64,000 nucleotides of DNA from Paenibacillus guangzhouensis (GCF_009363075.1 NZ_CP045293.1:248001-312000); one strand, 5' to 3'. Positions 17,318 through 26,564 are shown, counted from the stretch's first letter. Program-made: numbers and translations. The notes: generated from the letters alone by a model not told the origin.

Positions 17318-18472
17318 ATGAAACTGGGTGTTATTGGCTATGGAAGCCGGATAAGTTATGTCATATCGGAAATGATCAATCAAGATGCGCGGTGCCATAT
17401 TGCGGCGATCGTCGACGTGCGCAAGGATGAGATTCGTCAGACATTGGCCGAACAAGGAAATACGGACGTACGGTTCTATGATACGGCGGAAGAAATGCTG
17501 GCATCTGAAACGTTGGATGGCGTGGTGATTGGTACGCGTTGTTCGCTCCATACGGAGATGGCGGTTAAGGTACTCGCGACAGGACTGCCATTATATCTGG
17601 AGAAGCCGGTCTCGACGACCATGGAGGATCTCTATCGGCTCAAAGCGGCATATGAGGCATCGAGCTCGCAGGTGATCGTTTCTTTCCCGCTGCGTCATTC
17701 GGAGATCGTGAAGCAGGTGAAGGAGATCATCAACTCGGGCAAACTTGGCACGATCGAGCATGTCCAAGCGGTGAACAACGTGCCTTACGGCAACGTCTAT
17801 TTTCAGAACTGGTACCGCGACGAGGAAGAGACGGGCGGATTATTCCTCCAGAAAGCGACGCATGACCTGGATTACCTCAATGACGTGCTTCAGTTGAAGC
17901 CGGTGAGCGTGTGCGCGATGACGTCGAAACAGATTTTCAAAGGAACGAAGCCGGCCGGCCTCAAATGCAAAGATTGCGAAGAGAACCGGACTTGTGCGGA
18001 GAGTACGGCATTCAAGACCGATGGTACGGAGCTGTGGGAGTATTGCGCCTTCGCGGAGGATACAGGCAATGAGGATTCGGGCAGCTGTATCGTACGGTAC
18101 GAGACGGGCATGCATCTGACGTATTCACAGAACTTCTTCGCACGGCGCGGAGCGCAAGCACGCGGGGCCAGGTTCCTGGGCTACAAAGGCACGGTCGAGT
18201 TCGATTTCTACACCGGCATCGTCAAAGTCCACATGCACCATACCCCACGGGTGGAGACTTATGATTTCTCGCTCGGCGGCGGGCATTTTGGCGGAGATAC
18301 GGATTTGGCAAAAAATTTCGTCGAGCTGATGCAAGGGACGGCGGAATCCCGGTATTCGCTTGAGGACGGGCTACTTAGCGCATTGATGTGCCTCAAGGCG
18401 AGAGAATCGGCGATGACGGATACGTTCCAATCGCTGGCGTGGAGCGATGTTCAGGAAGCAGTGTACGTTTAG
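17318..18472 (+). CDS. Gfo/Idh/MocA oxidoreductase with a cysteine cluster
   Basis: A 384-residue member of the Gfo/Idh/MocA family. It has a Rossmann start GVIGYGSRISYVISEM, LYLEKPVSTT (EKP motif) near residue 92 and GGLFLQKATHDLDYL near residue 172 holding the catalytic His/Asp pair. Unlike the dehydrogenase at 3961, it carries cysteines at about 217, 220, 226, 243 and 256 in a loop of the second domain, which could bind zinc or form a redox pair. GAGGAGG lies before the ATG. It shares an operon with the DUF4091 gene. Confidence 0.88.
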   Translation: MKLGVIGYGSRISYVISEMINQDARCHIAAIVDVRKDEIRQTLAEQGNTDVRFYDTAEEMLASETLDGVVIGTRCSLHTEMAVKVLATGLPLYLEKPVSTTMEDLYRLKAAYEASSSQVIVSFPLRHSEIVKQVKEIINSGKLGTIEHVQAVNNVPYGNVYFQNWYRDEEETGGLFLQKATHDLDYLNDVLQLKPVSVCAMTSKQIFKGTKPAGLKCKDCEENRTCAESTAFKTDGTELWEYCAFAEDTGNEDSGSCIVRYETGMHLTYSQNFFARRGAQARGARFLGYKGTVEFDFYTGIVKVHMHHTPRVETYDFSLGGGHFGGDTDLAKNFVELMQGTAESRYSLEDGLLSALMCLKARESAMTDTFQSLAWSDVQEAVYV

Positions 18473-18504
18473 AAAAATACAGACGAGAGAAGGGATCGAA
18501 CGAT

Positions 18505-20178
18505 ATGGAACAATCCAATCTTTTTCAATCGATAACATTGCACGCATTAACCAAAGTATTCGCGGACGAGAAACCGCTTGGTGAGGCCTATACCCAAGGT
18601 TCGGCGCTAAATGGGGAGACATTCGCTTTCCAAGTGGCCTATACGTCAGAACGCTTGCTCAAAAATTTGAAAGTCGAAGTCGAATCGTCGATCGGACTGC
18701 CTGTCCATGTGAGAGCGGTAGGGTTAGTGCCTTCGGAAATGCCTTGCTATTTCGACCATGATGCAGACGTGCTCCGGACGACGGCTGGATTGTACCCTGA
18801 CCCATTGTACGAATTGGAAAATACCCCAGTTCATGCGCTGCCAGATCAGTGGCGTTCGCTCTGGATTCATGTGGATCTGGACGAGACAGTGCAGCCGGGC
18901 GATCATGAGGTGAAGGTAACGATCACATCGGTGGAAGGGGAGCTGCTCGCGACGAATACGTTCGTGCTGAATGTCATTCCAGCGCAGCTGCCGAAGCAGC
19001 GGCTAATCCATACGGAATGGTTCCATACGGATTGCATTGCGACGCAATATGGTGTGGATGTGTTCAGTGAAGCGCATTGGGCGCTGCTCGAGAAGTTCAT
19101 CGGAACGGCCGTAAAGCATGGCATGAACATGATTCTAACGCCGTTATTCACGCCGCCGCTTGATACGGCGATTGGTGGACAACGTCCAACGGTTCAGTTG
19201 GTCGATGTGGAAGTGCTGGGGGACGGGGCGTATTCCTTCGGCTTCGATCGATTGACGCGTTGGGTAGCGATGTGCCGGAACGTGGGCGTGGAATATTTCG
19301 AATTCTCGCACTTGTTCACGCAGTGGGGGGCGAAGCATGCACCGAAGATCATCGCCAAGGTGAACGGCGCGGAACAGCAAATTTTCGGCTGGAATACGAT
19401 CTCGACATCTGCGGAATATCGCAGCTTCATTGATCAGTTCTTGCCGGCATTGGATGCCTACATTCAGGTCAATGGGCTGAGCGGGCAAAGCTGGTTCCAT
19501 ATCTCGGATGAGCCGAGTCAGGATCATCTAGAGACGTATATGGCCGCAAGCGAAATGGTGCGGAAGCATCTATCTGCTTACCCGATTATGGATGCATTGT
19601 CATCGCTGGAGTTCTACGAGCAGGGACTCGTGCAGCGTCCGATTCCAGCGAACGACCATATTGAACCGTTCCTCCGTGCTGAGGTACCGGATCTCTGGAC
19701 CTACTATTGCTGCTCGCAGGATGACCAAGTCTCGAATCGTTATTTCAATATGCCTTCGGCGCGCAACCGCGTGCTGGGCTTCCAATTGTATAAGTTCGGT
19801 CTGCAAGGGTTCCTGCATTGGGGATATAACTTCTGGTATACCCAGTATTCATTGGATCAGCAGATCGATCCTTATCGGACGACGGATGCCGGTTGCGCGT
19901 TCCCGTCAGGCGACGCTTACCTGGTCTACCCAGGTGAAGCGGGACCGGTTGAGTCGGTTCGCTTGGAAGTGCTGCATCAAGGATTGCAGGATTTGCGCGC
20001 TCTAGAGCTGCTAGAGTCCTGGATCGGCAAAGCCAAGACGGTTGCGTTGATCGAAGAAGGACTTGCGACGCCGATCACGTTCTCGGAATACCCGCGCGGT
20101 AATGGTGAATGGCTCTTAGCTGCAAGGGAGCGAATTAATCAAGCGATTGCGGAACATTGCTGTCTGACGAATGGATAG
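18505..20178 (+). CDS. DUF4091 / GH123-like carbohydrate-active protein
   Basis: A 557-residue protein with an N-terminal beta-sandwich (about residues 1-165) and a barrel region ending in the DUF4091 signature LHQGLQDLRALELLESW near residue 500. SWFHISDEPSQDH near residue 330 supplies a candidate acidic pair as in GH123-type hydrolases, and LHWGYNFW near residue 440 is typical. There is no signal peptide, so it acts in the cytosol. The frame extends back to 18388 inside the previous gene, but the ATG at 18505 follows AGAAGGGA and begins a good N-terminus. Substrate unknown. Confidence 0.82.
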   Translation: MEQSNLFQSITLHALTKVFADEKPLGEAYTQGSALNGETFAFQVAYTSERLLKNLKVEVESSIGLPVHVRAVGLVPSEMPCYFDHDADVLRTTAGLYPDPLYELENTPVHALPDQWRSLWIHVDLDETVQPGDHEVKVTITSVEGELLATNTFVLNVIPAQLPKQRLIHTEWFHTDCIATQYGVDVFSEAHWALLEKFIGTAVKHGMNMILTPLFTPPLDTAIGGQRPTVQLVDVEVLGDGAYSFGFDRLTRWVAMCRNVGVEYFEFSHLFTQWGAKHAPKIIAKVNGAEQQIFGWNTISTSAEYRSFIDQFLPALDAYIQVNGLSGQSWFHISDEPSQDHLETYMAASEMVRKHLSAYPIMDALSSLEFYEQGLVQRPIPANDHIEPFLRAEVPDLWTYYCCSQDDQVSNRYFNMPSARNRVLGFQLYKFGLQGFLHWGYNFWYTQYSLDQQIDPYRTTDAGCAFPSGDAYLVYPGEAGPVESVRLEVLHQGLQDLRALELLESWIGKAKTVALIEEGLATPITFSEYPRGNGEWLLAARERINQAIAEHCCLTNG

Positions 20179-20186
20179 ATAGAGTA

Positions 20187-20221
20187 AAACCTGCCGAGCG
20201 AGGACTCGGCAGGTTTTTTTG
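20187..20221. terminator. Strong hairpin between convergent genes
   Basis: AAACCTGCCGAG pairs with CTCGGCAGGTTT over a short loop, followed by seven T on the plus strand and A-rich on the other side, so it is bidirectional. Confidence 0.88.
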
Positions 20222-20239
20222 TGTGCTGCTTCTAGGGGA

Positions 20240-21103
20240 CTATTTGATCTCTAGAGATTCGGCAGACTCTTCGACGCGTAGAATGGTCGGTCGCTCATTT
20301 GGTTGATGGTTCGGCGCATGGATAGCGAGCAGCAGATTGTTATACCAATCGCGGAATAACATGCCGTGTCCGCCATCTTCGACAGCGAGCGGCAGTTCCT
20401 CTTGTACCCAAGGGCCTATAATTCTACCGCTCACGGAACGTGCAATTCCCGTTGTGAAGCCTTGTTCGCCTTGACTAGACCAGAGCAAGAGCAGGCGGCC
20501 GTTATCCATGCGATGGAGGAAAGGACCGTCCGTTACGAAGCCTCCGTCGGTGTTCGGTTTCACCCATGGCGCTTCGGAGGCGCGGAACAATAATTGCGGC
20601 TCGCTAACGATGCGGTCGAGGGTATCGGCTAACTTGGCTGCGTAGACCTCTCCATCCGTCACTTGCAGCCAGTCCCGGCAGAAGACAAGCCAAGGCGTGC
20701 CGTCGTTTTCCATGTAGAGGGTACCGTCCAGGCATTCCCAGGCTTTGGGTGTGATCGGGCCTAGACTGTGCTGCTCGAAGGGTCCTAACGGATGATTCGC
20801 GACGAGCACTTGAACTGCACGTGACATGCCTTTCGCTTTGAATGAGGCGAACATATAGAATCGGTCTTGGACATGGTGCACTTCGGGAGCCCAATAGTGA
20901 TCGGACCAGAATCCCGGATCAGGTCGGAATACGGGGATAGGTCCTTCCCAATTTAATAAATCGCAGCTGCGGTATACGTCAAATCCATCGGGCTTACCAT
21001 CCCAAGCAGTGGTGCCTTGGGTGCCATACATATAATAAGTATTCTCCATCGGAACAGGAAGAATAAAGGGGTCTCGGAAGTGAATATCGGTTAAGCGTAT
21101 CAA
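20240..21103 (-). CDS. Glycoside hydrolase family 43-like protein
   Basis: A 287-residue five-bladed-propeller glycosidase without signal peptide. GH43 catalytic landmarks are FRDPFIL near residue 9 (general base Asp), WAPEVHHV near residue 71, WECLDGTLYM near residue 121 (pKa-modulating Asp) and VTDGPFLHR near residue 190. Members cleave arabinosides or xylosides. The start is TTG at 21103, supported by AAGGAGGA at 21111-21118. It is convergent with the DUF4091 operon and may act on related oligosaccharides taken into the cell. Confidence 0.85.
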   Translation of the reverse strand: MIRLTDIHFRDPFILPVPMENTYYMYGTQGTTAWDGKPDGFDVYRSCDLLNWEGPIPVFRPDPGFWSDHYWAPEVHHVQDRFYMFASFKAKGMSRAVQVLVANHPLGPFEQHSLGPITPKAWECLDGTLYMENDGTPWLVFCRDWLQVTDGEVYAAKLADTLDRIVSEPQLLFRASEAPWVKPNTDGGFVTDGPFLHRMDNGRLLLLWSSQGEQGFTTGIARSVSGRIIGPWVQEELPLAVEDGGHGMLFRDWYNNLLLAIHAPNHQPNERPTILRVEESAESLEIK

Positions 21104-21227
21104 AAAATAATCCTCCTTCGAATCATTTACTCTAGCAAATAGATTAGCACGAATTGGTATAATGCTCCAGAGGAATGAAGCTGCGAAGGATGAAATTATA
21201 GCGAAAAATGAAATTTTATGTCATATC

Positions 21228-21256
21228 TTGTCTGTAAATCGCATGCCATGTATACT
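21228..21256 (+). promoter_or_regulatory. SigmaA-like promoter of the chemotaxis receptor gene
   Basis: TTGTCT (21228-21233) and TATACT (21251-21256) are separated by 17 bp, 70 bases upstream of the receptor start. The chemotaxis sigmaD consensus was not seen. Confidence 0.55.
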
Positions 21257-21325
21257 TTGGATAGGTTTGCCAAGGACTTGCGTCCTATTGCTATAGCCTG
21301 AGAACATTTGCATTGGGGGAGAATC

Positions 21326-22822
21326 ATGTTAAGCGTTAAAAATATCATACAGCGGAAATTAGATCACCTGTCCTTGCACGAGCAGGATATGGTTCGCCGT
21401 AATTCGGTCGTGTTCGCTGCGCTCGTATTTATTGCCTTTATGGCCTTAAGCGGTGGATTGATTACCGGGCTAAGCTCGAGTGGCATTTTGGTTCCGGTGA
21501 TCATTCAAGTGCTACTTGCGGTCGTGTTCGGGTATTTGCATTTTACGAGTCGATGGATTCCGCAATTGCGTTATCTGGCGGTGGGTGGATCGATCCTCAC
21601 GAATGCGATTGTCGTTACGACGACAGATGCGATCTCGAATAATCTATCGATCTATCTCATGCTGGTGCTCACCGTGATCTACATGGATCTAAAGCTGATC
21701 TTAACCAGTATTGTCGTGGGACTTGGGATGACGATTTACGTCTTCTATGGACACTCGCTATCGGAAGAGATGCATATGCTTGCGCCAGGATTCATCATCT
21801 ACTACGTGATTATTTCGGGTCTTCTCTTCGCGCTGCTGCGGGTGTCGAATCATATGTCGCGCGGCGAAGCGCGTGCGAAGCAGGAGACGGATGAGCTGCT
21901 GCATCAGCAGAAGGAGCAGAAGGAGTCGCTGATCGGCAATGTGCGAGAGGTTCGCTCCCATATGGCGATGATCTCGGCGGCAAGCGATGAGAATATGACT
22001 TCGTTCGGAGAGATGAGCGTTGCTTTCCAAGAGATTTCCAAAGGCTCCATGGAACAAGTCGATGCGACACTCGCGATTAACCAAGAGCTGCAAGGGATGA
22101 ACGAACTTGTTCGTGAGATGACGGCATCGCTTCAGACCTTGACGGGGACGACGAAACATTCGGCCGAGTTATCGAATGAAGGCTCGGTAAAGATGGACTC
22201 GCTCTCGCATACGATGCAAGATTTCAAGGACGTGATCGATACGATCGCACAGGAAATCTCGCAACTCGTAGTACGTCTTGAAGAGACGAATCGCTTCAGT
22301 ACGACGATCCAAGAGATTGCGAACCAGACGAATTTACTCTCACTGAATGCGAGTATTGAAGCAGCGCGCGCAGGAGAGCAGGGACGAGGTTTTGCCGTCG
22401 TTGCAGGGGAGATTCGCAAATTGGCTGAGCTGACGACGTCGGCGGCCGTGCAGATCTCGCAGCAGTTGCAAGTTTTCTTCAAGCAATCGGAGCAGATGTT
22501 ATCTAGCATGAACCGCGCTGCCGAGCAGATGGGAAGAAGCCAATCCGTAACGGAAGAGATGAAGGATACGTTCACGTCGATCGCCGCTTCCATTACGCAA
22601 TTGAATCAGTTATCGGATGACTATGCCGTCGTGATGGATAAGGTCAACAACTCTTCGGATCGGATCACCGATTCGACCGCGCAGCTGTCTTCAATCAGTG
22701 AGCAGTCTTCTGCGACGCTGCAGCAGCTGTCAGCATCGATCGATACGCTGCTCGGGAATAACAAGTTAGGGCTAGATCGGATGAAGGATGCGGAGCGAGA
22801 GCTGGGTAAGATCGTATCATAA
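21326..22822 (+). CDS. Methyl-accepting chemotaxis protein, membrane-sensing type
   Basis: A 498-residue receptor. The first 180 residues hold about six hydrophobic segments with short loops instead of a large extracellular sensor. The rest is a coiled-coil signalling domain with the hairpin tip [20 protein letters not shown] and [16 protein letters not shown] near residue 355, the CheA/CheW contact region. No HAMP domain is evident. It likely senses a membrane-linked or cytosolic cue. GGGGGAG lies 5 bases before the ATG at 21326, preferred over the in-frame TTG at 21308. It is monocistronic with a terminator. Confidence 0.9.
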   Translation: MLSVKNIIQRKLDHLSLHEQDMVRRNSVVFAALVFIAFMALSGGLITGLSSSGILVPVIIQVLLAVVFGYLHFTSRWIPQLRYLAVGGSILTNAIVVTTTDAISNNLSIYLMLVLTVIYMDLKLILTSIVVGLGMTIYVFYGHSLSEEMHMLAPGFIIYYVIISGLLFALLRVSNHMSRGEARAKQETDELLHQQKEQKESLIGNVREVRSHMAMISAASDENMTSFGEMSVAFQEISKGSMEQVDATLAINQELQGMNELVREMTASLQTLTGTTKHSAELSNEGSVKMDSLSHTMQDFKDVIDTIAQEISQLVVRLEETNRFSTTIQEIANQTNLLSLNASIEAARAGEQGRGFAVVAGEIRKLAELTTSAAVQISQQLQVFFKQSEQMLSSMNRAAEQMGRSQSVTEEMKDTFTSIAASITQLNQLSDDYAVVMDKVNNSSDRITDSTAQLSSISEQSSATLQQLSASIDTLLGNNKLGLDRMKDAERELGKIVS

Positions 22823-22857
22823 GGTTTTAATTGTACATAACTTTAAATGTAGAACGT

Positions 22858-22896
22858 AAAATCTCTGATCCTCGCTCGCGAGGGTTAGAGATTTTT
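22858..22896 (+). terminator. Intrinsic terminator of the chemotaxis receptor gene
   Basis: AAATCTCT...AGAGATTT with an inner CCTCG/CGAGG helix, followed by a T-tract. Confidence 0.85.
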
Positions 22897-22940
22897 GGTA
22901 TGAAGACGTGCTATAATCTGGAATAAAAAGGAGAGTGGTT

Positions 22941-23462
22941 ATGATGATAACGAAACCGCAGACGACGGAGTATGGAGAACATTTTTCAACCTATGTACGC
23001 TTGGTCCCAGAAGGGGATATTCGCGAGATGCTGACCGCGCAGCTGCAGGCGACGACGGATTTGTTCGCGAATCTATCAGACGAGCAAGGGAACTTCCGGT
23101 ACGCAGAAGGCAAATGGACGGTGAAGGAAGTGCTCGGGCACATCGCGGATACGGAGCGCGTCATGGCGTATCGCTTACTGACCGTCGCGAGAGGGGATAA
23201 GACCCCGCTGCCGGGATTTGATGAGAACGTGTTCGTCGAAGGCGCGAACTTTGCTGCGATGCCGATGTCCGAGTTGATCGAGGACTACCAGGCTGTCCGC
23301 CGTGCGACGTTGACGCTGCTGCGCGGACTTACTGACGAAGCGTTGCTGAGAATGGGGATTTCCAATCAATTGACCATCTCCGCACGAGCGTTGGTACACA
23401 TCATCGTTGGGCACGAATTGCATCATCTGAACGTGTTGAAGGAGAAATACGGGATTCAATAA
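22941..23462 (+). CDS. DinB family protein
   Basis: About 173 residues in a four-helix-bundle DinB/YfiT fold. Candidate metal-binding histidines are in VKEVLGHIADTERVMAYR near residue 60 and in IIVGHELHHLNVLKEKYG at the end, matching the three-His DinB_2 layout. Members are thiol transferases or metal-dependent hydrolases; the specific role is unknown. AAAAGGAGAG precedes the tandem ATGs at 22941 and 22944. It is the first of a long plus-strand series of single genes and of three DinB proteins in the window. Confidence 0.88.
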   Translation: MMITKPQTTEYGEHFSTYVRLVPEGDIREMLTAQLQATTDLFANLSDEQGNFRYAEGKWTVKEVLGHIADTERVMAYRLLTVARGDKTPLPGFDENVFVEGANFAAMPMSELIEDYQAVRRATLTLLRGLTDEALLRMGISNQLTISARALVHIIVGHELHHLNVLKEKYGIQ

Positions 23463-23503
23463 GCACTATATAGGCGGATAGGCGTGCGCCAAAAGCATCG
23501 GAG

Positions 23504-23540
23504 CGTGCCAAGTTCTTAGGAACTTGGTGCGCTTTTTTTC
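23504..23540 (+). terminator. Intrinsic terminator of the DinB gene
   Basis: GCGTGCCAAGTTC pairs with GAACTTGGTGCGC, followed by a run of T. Confidence 0.88.
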
Positions 23541-23591
23541 ATGTTCATAGGAGAGAAGGCTTGGTATAATTGTTGGAAGGGTTGTTGAATT

Positions 23592-23744
23592 ATGGATGTG
23601 GATGTCGGAATAGCTCGTCGGTTGAGGGATTTTCAGAACCAAAATGCAAAGGTGGAATTTTTACATGAGTTTTTTATCTACAGTGGTAACAGAAAATTAT
23701 CTTACAGTTATGGCAGATCGAAGAGCAACACAACTTCTTCCTGA
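23592..23744 (+). pseudogene. Possible broken gene start at the edge of the AT-rich segment
   Basis: An ATG at 23592 with the extended -10 box TGGTATAAT (23563-23571) upstream opens a frame, MDVDVGIARRLRDFQ, that looks like a genuine N-terminus. It then runs into the overlapping AT-rich gene and stops after 50 residues. The composition changes near 23640. I read it as a native gene cut by insertion or deletion of the AT-rich segment; it could also be a meaningless short frame. Confidence 0.3.
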
Positions 23745-24270
23745 TGGATCTTACGGAGATATTCTTGATGAAGATGCTAATAAAATAATTGAAGTGTCTA
23801 AATATTCATTTCTCTCTTTTGTAGGTGCCGTTGAGACTGCTCAATCATTTATGCAAGTCACTAAATTTGAAGAAACAATTTTTACTAGACGTGGAATTAT
23901 TAATGAAGCCAAGTTACAAGCTTGGCATTTAGAGAACCAGGAAATACTTCAACAAGTACCAAGCTCATTCCAACTCATCTTTGGTGGCTTAACTACGCGC
24001 GATACGTACAAGGTATATTCCTTAGATAGCAAGGAGGGATCACTTAGTTTCATTGAAAGGGAAGTTGGGAAACTCAATTACACGTTATACCCAAGTTCTT
24101 TCTTCAAGAAAGAAGAACTAGCCGCTGAATGGTTTGAGGATCTAGTCAATAGTAGCACTATAAATTCACTAGAGGATATGATACGAATACAAGCATTACT
24201 TAATGATAAAATTGCTGCTCATGACAGATCAGTAAACACAAAAAAAACAATATTTACTATTAACTTTTAG
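23665..24270 (+). CDS. Ntn-hydrolase-like protein, AT-rich
   Basis: A 201-residue protein that I do not firmly recognise. The start, MSFLSTVVTENYLTVMADRR, then DEDANKIIEVSKYSFLSFVG, has the strand pattern of proteasome/HslV-like Ntn hydrolases (a TVV strand followed by an ADRR strand and a KI strand). No N-terminal Thr is clearly exposed, so activity is doubtful. AAAGGTGG precedes the ATG at 23665. It is AT-rich compared with the DinB gene before it and is probably acquired. It is followed by a 490-base stretch with gene debris. Confidence 0.6.
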   Translation: MSFLSTVVTENYLTVMADRRATQLLPDGSYGDILDEDANKIIEVSKYSFLSFVGAVETAQSFMQVTKFEETIFTRRGIINEAKLQAWHLENQEILQQVPSSFQLIFGGLTTRDTYKVYSLDSKEGSLSFIEREVGKLNYTLYPSSFFKKEELAAEWFEDLVNSSTINSLEDMIRIQALLNDKIAAHDRSVNTKKTIFTINF

Positions 24271-24328
24271 AAAACTAGCTTATTGAATAGATTTACAATT
24301 AAAGTAATAACCGAAAATAAGGATATAA

Positions 24329-24517
24329 TTAATATATTTTAGTACAAAGGAACATATTATTTGGTGCTATTTTAATAACTTGCTCTGGTCCGGCGAAGTG
24401 CTAGATCAATTAATAGACATTTATAAAGAGCGCTATCTTGCCTTAGAAAGTATCGTAACATGTGCAATAAAATCAGATGAAAAAAATTTAATCAAATATA
24501 CACATTGGAAAGTTTAA
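24329..24517 (+). pseudogene. Gene fragment without a start codon
   Basis: A 62-codon open stretch ends at a stop at 24515. It encodes plausible protein sequence (LLWSGEVLDQLIDIYKERYL, then YTHWKV) but has no usable start or ribosome site. It is probably the 3' end of a decayed AT-rich gene. The family is not recognised. Confidence 0.35.
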
Positions 24518-24596
24518 TTTAAAGGAATTTATAAAGCAAATTGAAAGATGGAAGCAGAGAAATGGTGTGAATTAAGCAACGAATGCAGGGACATCT

Positions 24597-24717
24597 TATA
24601 ACATAATGTTCACGCATCGGTCATACGCTCTCGGTCCTGCACAAGAAGTTAAGAGAAGTAGGAAGCAGTCGGACACCCAGCATTTCGCTGGGTGTCGTGA
24701 ATACAGAGACGTTAAAT
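24597..24717 (+). repeat. attC-like imperfect palindrome, site 1
   Basis: An outer arm TATAAC (24597-24602) faces GTTA (24711-24714, within GTTAAAT, which fits the attC core GTTRRRY). An inner arm TTCACG (24609-24614) pairs with CGTGAA (24696-24701), leaving unpaired bases between the two arms. A perfect 9-bp hairpin (ACACCCAGC, 24673-24681, with GCTGGGTGT) sits inside. The left half from 24601 is repeated nearly exactly at 26372. It lies just before a self-contained AT-rich gene. The likeness to integron attC is structural only. Confidence 0.45.
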
Positions 24718-24765
24718 TAAAGTCAAAGAGCATAGATAAGATAGAATCCATTAGAGGTGATTATA

Positions 24766-25719
24766 TTGAGTGAACCTAAAATTCCAGAAGCTTATAGTAT
24801 TGAATTCGAAGATATTATAGATGCTGAAAAAGCATATGAACTTTATTGGGATGGTGAGATAAGTGATAAAAGAGCCTTTGAATGTAAAAATGAAAATTGT
24901 GAAGCTCTTATAACCTGCGCTAATATAGATAAAGAGCGTGTTCTAATGAAGAAAAAGCCTTATTTCTTATTAGTTGGAGAACACACTTGTACCCCCGTAA
25001 GTAAAATAGAGGAGAATAAGGTATTAGTTTCGGATGAGCACGCTGAAAGCAGGAAGTATATAGATGATGGGAATGATATCTTATTAACAATTGAAGAAAG
25101 AAAAGAAAAGGAAAACAGAGAGAAGCAAATTAAAACTGCTGATATTGACAATGCTGATAGAAAAAGAAAGAAAAAATCAGAGAGTTCATCTAAAGGGAAA
25201 AGATATTCGGAGTATAAAACAATTGCTCCAATTGTTTCTAAATATTTGAATTATTCAGATAATAATTTGCTGCATACGAAAAAAATAATTACAAATAGCG
25301 AAAAAATATTGTACGGAGACTTTTTTGTCGAATTGGATGGTTATAATTGTGATTACTTTATAAATGATAGTCGTATTTATTTTGGTGACGGTGTTGTTAA
25401 AAGAGCACCCAAGGACCCCAATGAATATATAGTTGAGTTTAATAATGTAAATTTCAGAGGATTAGTTAGGCGTCCATCAATTTATATAGGTAGTAGTTTG
25501 CTTGATGATAAGTCACGAAAAATCAATTGGAGTAAGAAGTTGAAATTATACTCAGAAAATGATATAGAAATCAAAGTTTTTGTTTATGGTAAATTAAAGT
25601 TAAAAGAAAAATTATACTATGAAGAAGATAAAAAGACGATAAAGAATAAATATTATAGTATAAATATTTTTCTTGACAAAAATGATTTGAGGTTTTGGGA
25701 TATTAGAGAAGTTGAATAA
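24766..25719 (+). CDS. Unknown protein with a zinc-finger-like N-terminus, AT-rich
   Basis: A 317-residue protein that I do not recognise. The N-terminal 80 residues hold Cys40, Cys45, Cys51, His73 and Cys75 (FECKNENCEALITC and then GEHTC), spaced like a treble-clef or CoiA-type zinc site, with a KKKPYF segment between. Residues about 105-150 are a charged Lys/Glu linker; the rest is mixed alpha/beta with many Tyr and Lys. The start is TTG at 24766, chosen because AGAGGTGA lies 6-7 bases before it. Flanking attC-like sites suggest a mobile single-gene unit. A nucleic-acid or defence role is possible but only a guess. Confidence 0.6.
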   Translation: MSEPKIPEAYSIEFEDIIDAEKAYELYWDGEISDKRAFECKNENCEALITCANIDKERVLMKKKPYFLLVGEHTCTPVSKIEENKVLVSDEHAESRKYIDDGNDILLTIEERKEKENREKQIKTADIDNADRKRKKKSESSSKGKRYSEYKTIAPIVSKYLNYSDNNLLHTKKIITNSEKILYGDFFVELDGYNCDYFINDSRIYFGDGVVKRAPKDPNEYIVEFNNVNFRGLVRRPSIYIGSSLLDDKSRKINWSKKLKLYSENDIEIKVFVYGKLKLKEKLYYEEDKKTIKNKYYSINIFLDKNDLRFWDIREVE

Positions 25720-25798
25720 TTGATTCATTAATTTGTAAACTGTACTTAGACCTTCAGATAACACAGTAGTTCCCGCCATTTTACGGATGGAAGTGAAC

Positions 25799-26370
25799 AT
25801 GCCACAACTAAATCAAGGAGAGATTAAAGTTGAATACAATGTGGATGTCTCTTCAAGTCAAATGCCAGTTATAAGAGACTTTCTTTATCATTACGATAGC
25901 TATAAAGAGCTTCGTCCATTAAGTAATGGAGCAGATCCATCTAAATCATTTATTGACTACATATTAACACTCAATACCTTCAAGTATCGAATCAATGGTG
26001 TATGGTTTTTGGTAGTGAAAAGACTAACCCACCTCATTGGAAATACATAGTATTGAATGACAGTGATCGAATTGAAATTATCAGCAAAGCAAAGATGGAT
26101 GAAGCCACTTGGACGAAATATTGGAGAGAGGTTACTAGCTTTCGCAATAGCCATTCAGCGCACAAGAGTTGAACTACTTAGAAATAGTACCTTATCTAGA
26201 TAAAGCTTACAACCTTGCACTTGTTTATAATGAATGGATTAGAGAATTTATATATCCAGATATTTTAGAAGATCCATTACTTATAGATTTGGTATCCGAG
26301 TACAGAATAATGGCCAAAGAACTTATTGAAAAAGTTAAGAGTGTATTTTGGGAGCTCAGGAAGTGTAGCA
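25799..26370 (+). pseudogene. Decayed gene with two frameshifts, unknown family
   Basis: Three consecutive frames read as one protein. The first, from ATG 25799 (MPQLNQGEIKVEYN to FKYRINGV), breaks at a T-run near 26006. The second reads FGSEKTNPPHWKYIVLNDSD to SFRNSHSAHK and ends at a stop near 26171. The third reads LNYLEIVPYLDKAYNLALVY to VFWELRK and then runs into repeat sequence without its own stop. The intact protein would be about 190 residues. I do not recognise the family. The 3' end coincides with attC-like site 2. Confidence 0.6.
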
Positions 26371-26371
26371 C

Positions 26372-26410
26372 ACATAATATTCACGCATCGGGGCCCTCGG
26401 TCCGGCAGAG
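26372..26410 (+). repeat. attC-like half site, site 2
   Basis: ACATAATATTCACGCATCGG at 26372-26391 matches the left half of site 1 (24601-24620) with one mismatch, and CTCGGTCC (26397-26404) matches a second shared block (from 24630). The right arm seen in site 1 is not evident here. It overlaps the 3' end of the decayed gene. Confidence 0.45.
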
Positions 26411-26479
26411 GAATTACGGGGAAGCTGAAGCAATAGAAATGTCCGACAACCGATTCAGCATAAAACAATATAGGAACGC

Positions 26480-26508
26480 TTGTACGCAGGTTTAAATAAA
26501 GGTAAAAT
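26480..26508 (+). promoter_or_regulatory. Candidate promoter of the small toxin gene
   Basis: TAAAAT (26503-26508) lies 17 bp from TTGTAC (26480-26485). A start near 26515 would place TTGGGTGGG at the 5' end of the mRNA, which fits the long-range pairing described for the toxin. Confidence 0.45.
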
Positions 26509-26564
26509 ATAACTACAATTGAATCTTGGGTGGGCATGGTTTCCCTTCGGGAGGAGGTGAAGCC

